This document shows, piece by piece, positions 34,270-43,032 of a DNA stretch of 57,190 bases. Under the pieces are notes generated by a model. It was not told the origin of the DNA. It did no database searches and saw nothing but the letters and a program-made list of their open reading frames with translations. Every line of letters starts with the position of its first letter. Position 1 is the first letter of the stretch. Position numbers and translations under genes: made by a program. The stretch spans positions 1 to 57,190 of the forward strand of contig NZ_JTHP01000041.1 of the NCBI RefSeq assembly GCF_000943545.1, written 5' to 3'. Source of the stretch: Paenibacillus terrae. GTDB taxonomy: Bacteria > Bacillota > Bacilli > Paenibacillales > Paenibacillaceae.

Positions 34270-34298
34270 TTGACATATGGTTAATTTTGGACAACAAT
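34270..34298 (+). promoter_or_regulatory. Putative promoter of the TPR regulator gene
   Basis: A perfect TTGACA (34270-34275) is followed after 17 bases by AACAAT (34293-34298), about 50 bases upstream of the start codon. Confidence 0.5.
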
Positions 34299-34350
34299 AG
34301 AATGTAATAATATAAAAAATTGGAATTTTTATGTGAAGGGTGGATATGAC

Positions 34351-35772
34351 ATGAAGCATACACCTACGGTTTTAGCGGAGTTGGATAATTATTTAAAGCA
34401 AAACAACTTGACTTTAGCAGAATTTGCGGAGTGCTCAGGTGTTCATCAAAGAACGCTTAATAATTGGATTCTTAAGCATCGTCCTGTTGCTATACATCAG
34501 CTTGATCGAATGACGCTGGCTATGGGATTACCAGAAAGCTTTTTTTACGAACGATACATAGAACATTACATCATCGAACGTTCCCCGGATTGGCGGCGAA
34601 TTGAGCCAGTATTGTATCGTTGTGCTGAACTGGATAAGCTGGAAGCGATTAAGCGTGTAGTTGGGCATATCATGGACAAGCTGCTATATTCCCCGAAGCT
34701 ATTTGATGCAGCGGAAATATTATTCGCACAAGGTCGGCACGCTGCTGCGTTGTTGCTCTATGAGGGGGTTGCGGAAGGAGAGAAGTACCAGCACTCCGAA
34801 AGATTGGCAGTCTGTCAGTATCGTATATTCACAATTCAGGCTGGAACCAATCAACGCCAAAATCTCAAGGCAGCTACGATATTTGAAGCTTTTGTTGAGC
34901 GCCTGGATGAAATAGACCAGCTTGACGCATTGAAGGATTTGGCGAACGTGTACAGGTCTTTGCGTCTATGGGACAAGGTTGATGAAACAGCGAGAAAAAT
35001 GAAGGAGAAAGCGGAAATCCAATATTCGCTGGAACATCAACAGAAGAAGCGAGAGCGCAATGAGTCTGAAAAGAAGCTGAGTCGTCCCATGTTTGTGTAC
35101 ATCACCTATGCTGATTTGTTGTGTGCAGGTGTTTGTGAAGCCCAAGGCGATTATCAACAAGCTCTACAATATACATACGCCTACGCTAATTTAGATTGGG
35201 TCAAGGAGGCGGACGAGGATACCCGACACTGGATCGGTTTGTTTCAACATTGGGCAGAAGTTAATACTTACGTATTTAAGCTTTTGTCGGGAGATATAAG
35301 TGTTCTGCACGATTATGTTGAATATATTGCTGCATCAACCAATAAAGCCGATAAAGAAATGGTTACTAAGCTGTTGAACGTAATGTTTGCGGCTAACCGA
35401 TATCAGTTAGATGTGAGTGATATACTTAAACGTTTTGAAACGGTTATTGACTCTTTTGTGCAACAGGGACAGCTATCATCCGACATGTATACTAAGCAAG
35501 TTATACCAGAGCAATTTGCACGCTTTGGATATGAATTGGCTTATTATTATTTGTATCGAGGGATGCATAGTGATGGTTTTAAACATTTGATGTATTCAAT
35601 GATAAGTTATCATACACTAAGTAATAAGGATTATTTTATAAATTGTATGGGTTTGTTTTTACACTTTCGGAATCATGCGGTTCCTGAAACCAAAGCAGAG
35701 GTTTTCAATTTCATTGAGAGGGTGTGGATAAACAATGTTGAGAAAAATGGTTCTTCTGATCGTCGCAGCTAG
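34351..35772 (+). CDS. aloR: HTH-TPR peptide-receptor regulator (RRNPP superfamily, AloR-like)
   Basis: A 473-residue regulator. A Xre-type helix-turn-helix occupies residues 10-50 (LTLAEFAECSGVHQRTLNNW), followed by a long all-helical region of tetratricopeptide-like repeats to the C-terminus (for example FAQGRHAAALLLYEGVAEGE and EAQGDYQQALQYTYAYANLD). This layout is that of receptors such as PlcR, NprR, the phage AimR and the AloR proteins of Paenibacillus polymyxa, which bind a short secreted and re-imported peptide. The decisive context is a small signal-peptide ORF that overlaps its 3' end. Start ATG 34351 is preceded by GGGTGGATATGAC; GTG 34333 is less likely. The symbol is by analogy; the exact Alo paralogue is not determined. 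Confidence 0.8.
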   Translation: MKHTPTVLAELDNYLKQNNLTLAEFAECSGVHQRTLNNWILKHRPVAIHQLDRMTLAMGLPESFFYERYIEHYIIERSPDWRRIEPVLYRCAELDKLEAIKRVVGHIMDKLLYSPKLFDAAEILFAQGRHAAALLLYEGVAEGEKYQHSERLAVCQYRIFTIQAGTNQRQNLKAATIFEAFVERLDEIDQLDALKDLANVYRSLRLWDKVDETARKMKEKAEIQYSLEHQQKKRERNESEKKLSRPMFVYITYADLLCAGVCEAQGDYQQALQYTYAYANLDWVKEADEDTRHWIGLFQHWAEVNTYVFKLLSGDISVLHDYVEYIAASTNKADKEMVTKLLNVMFAANRYQLDVSDILKRFETVIDSFVQQGQLSSDMYTKQVIPEQFARFGYELAYYYLYRGMHSDGFKHLMYSMISYHTLSNKDYFINCMGLFLHFRNHAVPETKAEVFNFIERVWINNVEKNGSSDRRS

Positions 35773-35857
35773 TTTTCTGTTTATCGCGAATGGGCCTAAT
35801 CATGCTTATGACCAGCACCATAGTATTCAGCTTCACGATGTCGTTGGAGGTGCTTAA
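35735..35857 (+). CDS. aloP: Secreted pro-peptide of the quorum pair (AloP-like)
   Basis: A 40-residue ORF in a different frame that overlaps the last 38 bases of the receptor gene. It starts MLRKMVLLIVAASFLFIANG, a typical signal peptide with basic start and hydrophobic core, and ends with the short hydrophilic tail IQLHDVVGGA. This is the structure of RRNPP pheromone precursors: secretion, proteolysis and re-import of a C-terminal 5-10 residue peptide. The final DVVGGA resembles the GxxRGA hexapeptides of phage arbitrium systems. A terminator follows 9 bases after the stop. The exact mature peptide is not known from the sequence. Confidence 0.78.
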   Translation: MLRKMVLLIVAASFLFIANGPNHAYDQHHSIQLHDVVGGA

Positions 35858-35865
35858 ACGTAAAT

Positions 35866-35906
35866 AAAAAAGCTCTGCTAACCTTAATGGGTCGGCAGAG
35901 CTTTTT
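35866..35906. terminator. Bidirectional terminator after the peptide gene
   Basis: AAAAGCTCTGC pairs with GCAGAGCTTTT (arms about 35868-35878 and 35895-35905), with T runs on both strands. It ends both the aloRP transcript and the convergent stalk-protein gene. Confidence 0.82.
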
Positions 35907-35990
35907 GTCTAGTCAGTTCTATAGCGATCTTCGAAGCACTCGATAAAATTATTTACACTGTCGAGCTGATTCTCAGAAAAAAGTCTAATA

Positions 35991-36947
35991 TTATCTTTGA
36001 GACACCAAAATATCCAATTGAGGATATTCAGAATGCATACTTTTGTACAATCGAATATAATAAGAGTTTCGACCGACATTGTAGTAATCGGTTAATGAGA
36101 GATTACCTAAAGACAGGTCTTCCGCCCATTTACTCTGATCTTTTCCTCGTGGTCGCTCCGTATCAACTGGTGTACCGTATGATAATTGCATTTTAGAACT
36201 AATTTTAAAGAATCGATCTATATAGTTTTGCATGTTACTAAATTTTTCAGGAAATACAATCTGGCCGTCATACAGTTTAGTGTTGTTCTTATCCTCCCCA
36301 GTTAGGATATAAGTGTAAACTGCTTTGTACCCGTTGTATTCACCTTTGTAGTCCAAATAAGTATAGTACATATTACTCATGCCGTAATCATCCAATTCAG
36401 TGACAGCATTGATGAGAGGCAGTGTCTCGGATCTTTTAATTTGCTGAACTGTCATACCCCATACAGCATTTCTAAAATCTTTCCCTTGCAATTCTGGGGG
36501 AATGTTTTGGCTTTTACTCGGTGCAACTCCAATCCAGGCGTACTGTTCTGTAGGGTTACTGCCAAATGGTTTCCCGAGCGCTTGCGAAATTGCGCGCAGA
36601 GGAAGGTAAGTTACTCCATTGTATGATTTAGAGCTAATAGGCATACGAATTTCTTTTCCGTTGATATAAATATTTTTAGCACCAATCACAAAGGTAATCG
36701 AATTATCCGAATTTGTTATTTTTACACGATCAGGAATATCGGGATCTACAGCAGCTGTATAGCCTAATTTTTTTAACAACGGGACAACTGGAACCATAAG
36801 GGAGTTACTTTCAATGCGAGGGGCAGATTGAAGTGTCACAATTTTTCCATCCAAAAAAATACGATAATTCGACGGGTTCGCATGAATGGTTGGAATCGTT
36901 CCAAAATAGACAACAAAAATGAACAATAAGGTAAGAAGGCGCTTCAT
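35991..36947 (-). CDS. Secreted stalk-domain (copper amine oxidase N-like) protein, function unknown
   Basis: A 318-residue exported protein. The signal peptide is MKRLLTLLFIFVVYFGTIPT with cleavage after IHA. Residues 25-135 form a copper-amine-oxidase-N 'stalk' domain: FLDGKIVTLQSAPRIESNSL, MVPVVPLLKKLGY, IYINGKEI and YLPLRAISQALGK. The rest (residues 150-318) is a domain rich in Tyr and Asn that I do not recognise. I chose ATG 36947 (GAGGAG 6 bases upstream). The promoter region contains a perfect LexA-type box, so DNA damage control is predicted. Cell-surface location is likely; the role is unknown. Confidence 0.72.
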   Translation of the reverse strand: MKRLLTLLFIFVVYFGTIPTIHANPSNYRIFLDGKIVTLQSAPRIESNSLMVPVVPLLKKLGYTAAVDPDIPDRVKITNSDNSITFVIGAKNIYINGKEIRMPISSKSYNGVTYLPLRAISQALGKPFGSNPTEQYAWIGVAPSKSQNIPPELQGKDFRNAVWGMTVQQIKRSETLPLINAVTELDDYGMSNMYYTYLDYKGEYNGYKAVYTYILTGEDKNNTKLYDGQIVFPEKFSNMQNYIDRFFKISSKMQLSYGTPVDTERPRGKDQSKWAEDLSLGNLSLTDYYNVGRNSYYIRLYKSMHSEYPQLDILVSQR

Positions 36948-36971
36948 AATAATCTCCTCTTTTAATATTTC

Positions 36972-36989
36972 AGGACTTTGCAAAATCCT
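36972..36989. repeat. 18-base interspersed palindrome, copy 3
   Basis: AGGACTTTGCAAAATCCT, one mismatch to the perfect palindrome, in the leader of the stalk-protein gene. Confidence 0.7.
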
Positions 36990-37046
36990 CATTCTACAAG
37001 TAGTCTATCAGACCTAGGAATATTTTTCTATCTGTAAATTTATTGA

Positions 37047-37092
37047 ATAGAACATATGTTCTATCTATAATTTGTACCCGTTGTTACCTCAA
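37047..37092 (-). promoter_or_regulatory. LexA (SOS) box and promoter of the stalk-protein gene
   Basis: GAACATATGTTC (37050-37061) is a perfect GAAC-N4-GTTC LexA site, inside the longer palindrome ATAGAACATATGTTCTAT. On the minus strand TTGAGG (37092-37087) and TATAGA (37069-37064) are 17 bases apart and the LexA site begins directly after the -10 box, where repressor binding would block transcription. Confidence 0.68.
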
Positions 37093-37223
37093 TAAACACA
37101 AGCAGATGTGAAGTAAAGCTGTCTCGTTGGGAAATGTTTATGGCGTATTTATACCAATATCTATCCCATGTTGCCTTAACCCGCCTTATAGCCTTAACCT
37201 ATCACTTCTATAGATATCATATC

Positions 37224-37253
37224 TTGGATCAATCAAGCATGCCGTGGTATATT
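37224..37253 (+). promoter_or_regulatory. Putative leuCD promoter
   Basis: TTGGAT (37224-37229) and TATATT (37248-37253), 18 bases apart, about 70 bases before leuC. The rest of the 375-base gap holds the LexA promoter region of the divergent gene; no T-box or leader peptide was seen. Confidence 0.4.
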
Positions 37254-37322
37254 GTTGACATCCAAGAGAAAGCCGTACAGCCTTCTCTACAATAGGTTTG
37301 AAAAACACAGGGGTGAATTATG

Positions 37323-38747
37323 ATGAGCAAAAAGACCATGTTCGAGAAAATTTGGGATAACCATGTCATCTATCAGGAAGAGGGAAAGCCGAGTATTTTG
37401 TACATTGACCTTCATCTAGTACATGAGGTGACCTCGCCGCAGGCGTTTGAGGGGCTTCGTCTTAGCGGACGCAAGGTGCGTCGTCCAGAGCTTACGTTTG
37501 CGACGATGGATCATAACGTACCGACGAAGGATCGTTACAATATTACGGACCCGATTTCCAAGCAGCAGATTGATACTTTGACTCAAAATTGCCGTGATTT
37601 CGGTGTCACACTGTATGATCTGGATACGATTGATCAAGGTGTCGTTCACGTTATGGGGCCGGAGCTCGGTCTGACTCACCCGGGTAAAACGATTGTTTGT
37701 GGTGACAGTCACACCTCCACACATGGCGCGTTCGGAGCGCTCGCTTTTGGTATCGGAACCAGCGAAGTAGAGCACGTAATGGCAACGCAATGTCTCCAGC
37801 AAGCAAAAGCAAAAACAATGGAAGTCCGCTTTGTGGGCCGCCGCATGCCGGGTGTGACAGCAAAGGATATGATTTTGGGTGTCATCGCCAAATACGGCAC
37901 GGATTTCGCTACCGGTTATGTTATTGAGTATACAGGTGAATCTATCCGCGAATTGAGCATGGAAGAGCGCATGACCGTGTGCAACATGTCCATTGAAGGC
38001 GGAGCCAGAGCGGGTATGATTGCGCCGGATGAAACAACCTTTAACTACTTGCGTGGACGTCAACATGTAGCGCAAGGAGCTGCTTTCGAGCAGGCGGTTG
38101 CTGAGTGGAAAGAGCTTGTTACAGATGAAGGCGCTGAATTTGATATCGTGCTAGAGTTTGATGTGGATGCTTTGATTCCACAAGTAACCTGGGGGACTAG
38201 CCCGGGCATGGGTACAGATATCTCTGCCACAGTACCGATTCCGGCAGAATTGCCAACAGAAAACGAACGTAAAGCTGCTGAAAAAGCGCTTGAATATATG
38301 GATTTAAAGCCAGGTACACCGATCACGGATATTGCGATTGATTATGTATTCATTGGCTCTTGTACCAACGGGCGAATTGAAGATTTGCGCGCTGCGGCCG
38401 AGGTGGCCAAAGGCTATCAGGTATCCGACAGGGTAACGGCAATCGTCGTACCAGGCTCAGGACGTGTGAAAATTCAGGCCGAGGAAGAAGGACTGGACGT
38501 CATTTTCAAGGAAGCAGGATTTGAGTGGCGTGAAGCGGGGTGCAGCATGTGTCTTGCGATGAATCCGGATGTACTTCAACCGGGACAGCGCTGTGCGTCG
38601 ACTTCTAACCGTAACTTTGAAGGTCGCCAAGGACGTGGAGGCCGTACTCACCTCGTATCTCCGGCAATGGCAGTCGCTGCGGCGATTCATGGACATTTTG
38701 TCGATGTGCGGGACTGGAAGTTCAAGCAGGAAGCAGTAGTCCACTAG
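37323..38747 (+). CDS. leuC: 3-isopropylmalate dehydratase large subunit LeuC
   Basis: Catalytic [4Fe-4S] subunit of isopropylmalate isomerase in leucine synthesis. Aconitase-family motifs are VCGDSHTSTHGAFGALAFGI, the cluster cysteines in FIGSCTNGR and CSMCLAMNPD, and the closing SNRNFEGRQGRGGRTHLVSP. 474 residues, normal. The second of two adjacent ATG codons (37323) is better spaced from AGGGGTG. leuA and leuB are not adjacent, so leuCD forms its own operon here. Confidence 0.95.
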   Translation: MSKKTMFEKIWDNHVIYQEEGKPSILYIDLHLVHEVTSPQAFEGLRLSGRKVRRPELTFATMDHNVPTKDRYNITDPISKQQIDTLTQNCRDFGVTLYDLDTIDQGVVHVMGPELGLTHPGKTIVCGDSHTSTHGAFGALAFGIGTSEVEHVMATQCLQQAKAKTMEVRFVGRRMPGVTAKDMILGVIAKYGTDFATGYVIEYTGESIRELSMEERMTVCNMSIEGGARAGMIAPDETTFNYLRGRQHVAQGAAFEQAVAEWKELVTDEGAEFDIVLEFDVDALIPQVTWGTSPGMGTDISATVPIPAELPTENERKAAEKALEYMDLKPGTPITDIAIDYVFIGSCTNGRIEDLRAAAEVAKGYQVSDRVTAIVVPGSGRVKIQAEEEGLDVIFKEAGFEWREAGCSMCLAMNPDVLQPGQRCASTSNRNFEGRQGRGGRTHLVSPAMAVAAAIHGHFVDVRDWKFKQEAVVH

Positions 38748-38768
38748 GATACGGAGGAGGAATTTACA

Positions 38769-39371
38769 ATGGAAGCATTCACAACTTTAAAAGGGATTGT
38801 AGCACCCGTGGATCGGGTGAACGTAGATACAGATGCTATTATACCCAAGCAGTTTTTGAAACGAATCGAGCGTACAGGTTTTGGACAGTTTCTGTTTTAC
38901 GAGTGGCGTTTTGATGAGGAAGGAAATATAAATCCTGATTTTGAACCGAATAAACCTCGCTATGCAGGAGCATCTGTTCTGATCTCTCGTGCCAACTTTG
39001 GCTGCGGCTCCTCCCGTGAGCATGCGCCGTGGGCGATCATGGACTATGGATTTCGCTGCGTAATTGCACCGTCTTATGCGGATATCTTCTATAATAACTG
39101 TTTTAAAAATGCTATTTTACCGATTAAGTTGTCTGAGGAGCAAGTAGAGGATTTGTTTCAACGCACAGCGAAGCATGATAACTACCAATTGAGCGTAGAC
39201 CTGAACGAAAAAACAATTACCGACGATTATGGTCTGCATATTAATTTTGATCTGGATGAGCATCGCCGTCAATTTTTGCTGCAAGGTTTGGATGACATTG
39301 GCTTGACGCTCCAGCATGAGGCTGAAATCCTGGCTTATGAACAGAAGCGTGCTGCGAAGCAAGGCGCGTAA
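38769..39371 (+). CDS. leuD: 3-isopropylmalate dehydratase small subunit LeuD
   Basis: Small (swivel) subunit that completes the isopropylmalate isomerase with LeuC. It shows DRVNVDTDAIIPKQFLK at the N-terminus and the substrate-binding loop FGCGSSREHAPWAI. 200 residues, normal. AGGAGG lies about 7 bases before the ATG and the gene follows leuC by 21 bases. Confidence 0.95.
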   Translation: MEAFTTLKGIVAPVDRVNVDTDAIIPKQFLKRIERTGFGQFLFYEWRFDEEGNINPDFEPNKPRYAGASVLISRANFGCGSSREHAPWAIMDYGFRCVIAPSYADIFYNNCFKNAILPIKLSEEQVEDLFQRTAKHDNYQLSVDLNEKTITDDYGLHINFDLDEHRRQFLLQGLDDIGLTLQHEAEILAYEQKRAAKQGA

Positions 39372-39421
39372 TTCCAGCTCAGTATGAGTTTGTAGCGATA
39401 AAGTGAACTGGTTTGTTGGAC

Positions 39422-39462
39422 AAAAAGCCCGTACTGGCAATTCTTTTGCCTGCGGGCTTTTG
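39422..39462 (+). terminator. Terminator of leuCD
   Basis: AAAAGCCCG (39423-39431) pairs with CGGGCTTTT (39453-39461), with an inner GGCA/TGCC stem. Confidence 0.82.
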
Positions 39463-39596
39463 TCATGTTCATAAGATAAATTGGTAAATAAGGGGTTGAC
39501 GGTTCGACTCAGCATGGTATGGTAAATGTAAAATGGCTGAAGGACTATGCCTATGCAGTAGCACAAAAAATACATATCTAAGTTAGGGGAATGAGG

Positions 39597-41174
39597 ATGA
39601 AGAAATATGGTTGGTTGATACTGGTGGCTATTCTAATTGGGTTGTGGCCGTCCTCCTCTCATGTGAATGCGGCTGGAGCAGATTTGTTTTTAGATGGAAA
39701 AAGGATAGAAGCGCCCGCAGATGCCAAGCCTGAGATGGTCAATGGAAAAGTCATGGTTCCGCTGCGAGTGGTTGGTGAACAGCTTGGATATCAATTTAAA
39801 TGGGAACCACAAGCCTATAAAATCTCAATCCAAAAAAACAGCACGGATATGTCCATGTATGTGGGCCGTACATCGGCTGATGTGAATGGAAAAACGGTCA
39901 ATTTGGATGCACCTCCTGTGTTGCGTGGCAACTCCACCATGGTTCCGTTACGTTTTGTCGGGGAGCAAATGGGGCTGAAGGTAGATTGGAATAATAAAAA
40001 TAAATCCGTGAATCTCAGTCAGAAAGTGGCAACTCAGCAGATAGACAAACAGTCTACATCCCAAAAATCATCACAAACGCAGGTGCAGAACACAAGCACA
40101 CCAAAACCACCTACGCCAACAACGACGACTACAAATCTTGCTGGATCAGACAAGCTTACACAGGATGCATTCTCATCATCCAAGCAGCAGGATACAGAAC
40201 AGCTAAAAGCAAATACACTACTGGTACAAAACATTACCTTTCAAGATGAAGCATTACAGATTTCTTTGAACAGAGATGTAACGCCCAAAGTGACCAAAAT
40301 GACGGGACCTGACCGCATTGTTGTAGATCTGGCAGAAGCGGCGCTGACGTCGGAGCTTTCTCAGCAATTTCCGGTTCGTAGCGATGGATTACGAGTGCTG
40401 ACGAATATTGACAGCGGGGATGTGCAGGAAGTCAGGTTTGCCCCCGCCGATGGACAAAAGGGCGGCGTCCGTATTGTAATTGTTTTAAACCAGGTACGTG
40501 ATTACGAGCTTTCAACTAACAGCACAGGTGAAATCACACTCCAATTACGTGAACGCAGTGTTGATCAGGCTGTGACACCAACCAACAGCGGCGGACGGAA
40601 AATAGTCGTCATTGATCCAGGGCATGGTGGCAGAGATCCTGGAGCAGGCAGTATCACTGGAAGACACGAAAAGGAGTTTGCACTGGCTGTAGGGTTAAAG
40701 GTCAAGCAGCTCTTGCAAAACGATCCTGATATTCAGGTAGTCATGACCCGCGATGGAGATACGTATCCTACGCTGGATGAACGCCCCCAGCTAGCAAACG
40801 AACAGCAGGCAAGCGTGTTTGTTTCGATCCATGGAAACAGTATGCTGGCCTCCAATAAAGGAAAAGCCAACGGTTCTGAAACCTACTATGCACGTCAGGA
40901 AAGTCTGGGATTGGCAACAACGATGCATAAGCATCTTGTAGCAGCTACCGGATTTAAGGATAACGGGATTAAGGTGGCGAATCATATCGTGACGAGAAAG
41001 GCCCAAATGCCAGCCGTGTTGCTGGAATGCGGCTACCTTAGCAATCTGTCTGATGAAGCGGCCATGTTCTCGGAAGAAACACAGGAAAGGATTGCGGAAG
41101 GGATTGTGGACGGTCTAAAGGAATATCTGGGGACTGTGACGGTCAACGACACGAGTGATTCTATCAACTCATAA
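39597..41174 (+). CDS. N-acetylmuramoyl-L-alanine amidase with stalk and AMIN domains (first of two)
   Basis: A secreted cell wall hydrolase of 525 residues that cuts the amide bond between muramic acid and L-alanine. Order: signal peptide (MKKYGWLILVAILIGLWPSS), stalk domain with two PLRxVGEQxG repeats (residues 30-130), a Thr/Pro/Ser-rich linker, an AMIN domain (about 200-320: DRIVVDLAEA...) and a C-terminal Amidase_3 domain. The zinc-site motifs are visible: VVIDPGHGGRDPGA with His, the Glu in HEKEFALAV, FVSIHGNS with His, and the catalytic Glu in VLLECGYLSN. I chose ATG 39597, six bases after AGGGGA. Its paralogue follows downstream with its own leader. Confidence 0.92.
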   Translation: MKKYGWLILVAILIGLWPSSSHVNAAGADLFLDGKRIEAPADAKPEMVNGKVMVPLRVVGEQLGYQFKWEPQAYKISIQKNSTDMSMYVGRTSADVNGKTVNLDAPPVLRGNSTMVPLRFVGEQMGLKVDWNNKNKSVNLSQKVATQQIDKQSTSQKSSQTQVQNTSTPKPPTPTTTTTNLAGSDKLTQDAFSSSKQQDTEQLKANTLLVQNITFQDEALQISLNRDVTPKVTKMTGPDRIVVDLAEAALTSELSQQFPVRSDGLRVLTNIDSGDVQEVRFAPADGQKGGVRIVIVLNQVRDYELSTNSTGEITLQLRERSVDQAVTPTNSGGRKIVVIDPGHGGRDPGAGSITGRHEKEFALAVGLKVKQLLQNDPDIQVVMTRDGDTYPTLDERPQLANEQQASVFVSIHGNSMLASNKGKANGSETYYARQESLGLATTMHKHLVAATGFKDNGIKVANHIVTRKAQMPAVLLECGYLSNLSDEAAMFSEETQERIAEGIVDGLKEYLGTVTVNDTSDSINS

Positions 41175-41211
41175 TTTTGAAAATTTCAAATGAGATCGTA
41201 TGAAACTCACC

Positions 41212-41264
41212 AAAAAGCTGTTTTTCATCCCTAGCTATATTTAGGGAGGAAGCAGCTTTTTTTT
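41212..41264 (+). terminator. Terminator between the two amidase genes
   Basis: AAAAAGCTG pairs with CAGCTTTTT over an inner TCCCTA/TAGGGA stem, ending in a run of eight T. The remaining 220 bases before the next gene hold no ORF; a promoter is expected there but I could not pick a clear one. Confidence 0.75.
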
Positions 41265-41487
41265 GTAATCGGGCAATGACTTTAGCCGCAAAGCGAATGA
41301 ACTATATGTTTAGCTAAAATTCGACAAAACTAGTTCTTTGGCACGTATATTTCTGTTATGATGGAATATATTCGCAACTTTTGGTGTGGAATAACGTCTA
41401 AAAGGTTGTCTGATATTACATAAGCGCGTATATCAGGTCGCCGCACCGGAGCATGTGGCAAAAAAATTATGAATGGAAGGGTGACGA

Positions 41488-42987
41488 ATGAAGAAATTTG
41501 GTTTTTTGTTGTTATTATTTGTCTTCATGTGGGCGGTTCCGGGTTATGGACATGCGGCTTCGAGTGGAACACAAATCTATCTCGACGATCAACAGCTGAG
41601 TGTCCCGAGTGGTGCTAAGGCACAAGTGATTGGCGGAAGTACAATGGTTCCGCTACGCGTAATTTCTGAAAATTTAGGTTATGACGTGACATGGAAGCAG
41701 CAGGTGCGAACCATAACGATTGAGAAGGACAGTACCTCGATCCGAATGATAATCGGAAGCAAGACGGCGACTGTCAATGGAAGCGACATTAGTCTGGATG
41801 CTTCGCCTCTGCTGCGTTCCAATTATGCCCTTGTACCGCTTCGCTTTATCGGCGAGCAAATGGGACTGGACGTAAAATGGGACAGTAGCTCCAAGTCCGT
41901 AAAATTATATACCCGCAGCAGCGGGTCGGGAAACGGGGAATTTACTCCTCCTAAATCCGGGAATAGCAGCACAGATACTGGAAGTGTAACTTTACCAACG
42001 AATAATGCCAGTTCAGGTGTAATGCAGGTACAGGGAATCAGTTTCAGTCAAAACCGCTTAACCATTACGACTACGGGTGCAGTGAAGCCAAAAGCATTTA
42101 CAATGACTGCTCCTGATCGAGTAGTTGTGGATTTGCCGGCTACGGCTTTTGCTGACAACTTTGGGGCCCAGCAAAAGCTGGATAGCAGCCAGAATGGTTC
42201 ACTGGATATTCAGGATGAAGCGGATGTATCCGGTATCCGTTATGCTTTATTCCAAAAGGAACCTTCAACGGTTCGCGTTGTTATTGATCTGAAGCATGCC
42301 ATGAATTATACCGCATACAATGACGGCTCGAATCGCGTTATCGTCGATCTGGCATCGAAGGATTCAGTGAATACAACACCTGACGCTACCTTACCAGATG
42401 GTTCACAGCCGGATGATACACAGACCTCACCAGTTAACAGCAATGGCAAAAAAGTCGTTGTTATTGATGCCGGTCATGGAGCGAAGGATTCCGGAGCCGT
42501 TGGGATTTCTAGAAAAAATTACGAAAAGACCTTCAACTTGGCTATGGCTCTAAAGGCAGAAAGCATTTTGAAGCAGAACCCTAATCTTGAGGTTGTGTTG
42601 ACACGCAGCGATGATACGTTTTTGGAGCTTAAACAGCGTGTAAAAGTGGCTGAAAATCTCAATGCCAACGTATTCGTGTCCATTCACGCCAACAGCAGCG
42701 GCAGCTCGGCTTCCAATGGTACAGAGACGTATTACCAGCGTAGTGCAAGCAAAGCGTTCGCGGACGTCATGCATAAGTACTTTGCACCAGCGACAGGTTT
42801 GACAGACCGGGGCATTCGTTATGGCAATTTCCATGTCATTCGGGAAACGACGATGCCTGCTGTTTTGCTTGAGGTAGGATATCTCAGTAATGCGAAAGAG
42901 GAAGCCACACTGTTTGATGAAGATTTCCAAAACCGGGTAGCTCAAGGGATTGCAGATGGCATCACAGAGTATCTTGGTGTAAAATAA
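41488..42987 (+). CDS. N-acetylmuramoyl-L-alanine amidase with stalk and AMIN domains (second of two)
   Basis: A paralogue of the preceding amidase, 499 residues with the same order of parts: signal peptide ending GHA-AS, stalk domain (VPLRVISENLGY and VPLRFIGEQMGL), AMIN domain (DRVVVDLPATAF) and Amidase_3 (VVVIDAGHGAKDSGAVG, NYEKTFNLAMAL, FVSIHANSSGSS, VLLEVGYLSN). Catalytic and zinc residues are intact. The linker is shorter and Asn/Ser-rich. GGAAGGGTG lies before the ATG. Divergence between the two copies is high, so the duplication is old. It is followed by a GerM-like lipoprotein gene that may be cotranscribed. Confidence 0.92.
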   Translation: MKKFGFLLLLFVFMWAVPGYGHAASSGTQIYLDDQQLSVPSGAKAQVIGGSTMVPLRVISENLGYDVTWKQQVRTITIEKDSTSIRMIIGSKTATVNGSDISLDASPLLRSNYALVPLRFIGEQMGLDVKWDSSSKSVKLYTRSSGSGNGEFTPPKSGNSSTDTGSVTLPTNNASSGVMQVQGISFSQNRLTITTTGAVKPKAFTMTAPDRVVVDLPATAFADNFGAQQKLDSSQNGSLDIQDEADVSGIRYALFQKEPSTVRVVIDLKHAMNYTAYNDGSNRVIVDLASKDSVNTTPDATLPDGSQPDDTQTSPVNSNGKKVVVIDAGHGAKDSGAVGISRKNYEKTFNLAMALKAESILKQNPNLEVVLTRSDDTFLELKQRVKVAENLNANVFVSIHANSSGSSASNGTETYYQRSASKAFADVMHKYFAPATGLTDRGIRYGNFHVIRETTMPAVLLEVGYLSNAKEEATLFDEDFQNRVAQGIADGITEYLGVK

Positions 42988-43032
42988 ATCTTCAACAAAT
43001 CGCTTGCCAACGTCAAGCAAGGAGGGGGACAT

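Noticed and set aside
33962..34363. Minus-strand hydrophobic frame upstream of the TPR regulator
   Set aside because: It runs through a terminator and the regulator's promoter; looks like an AT-rich shadow.
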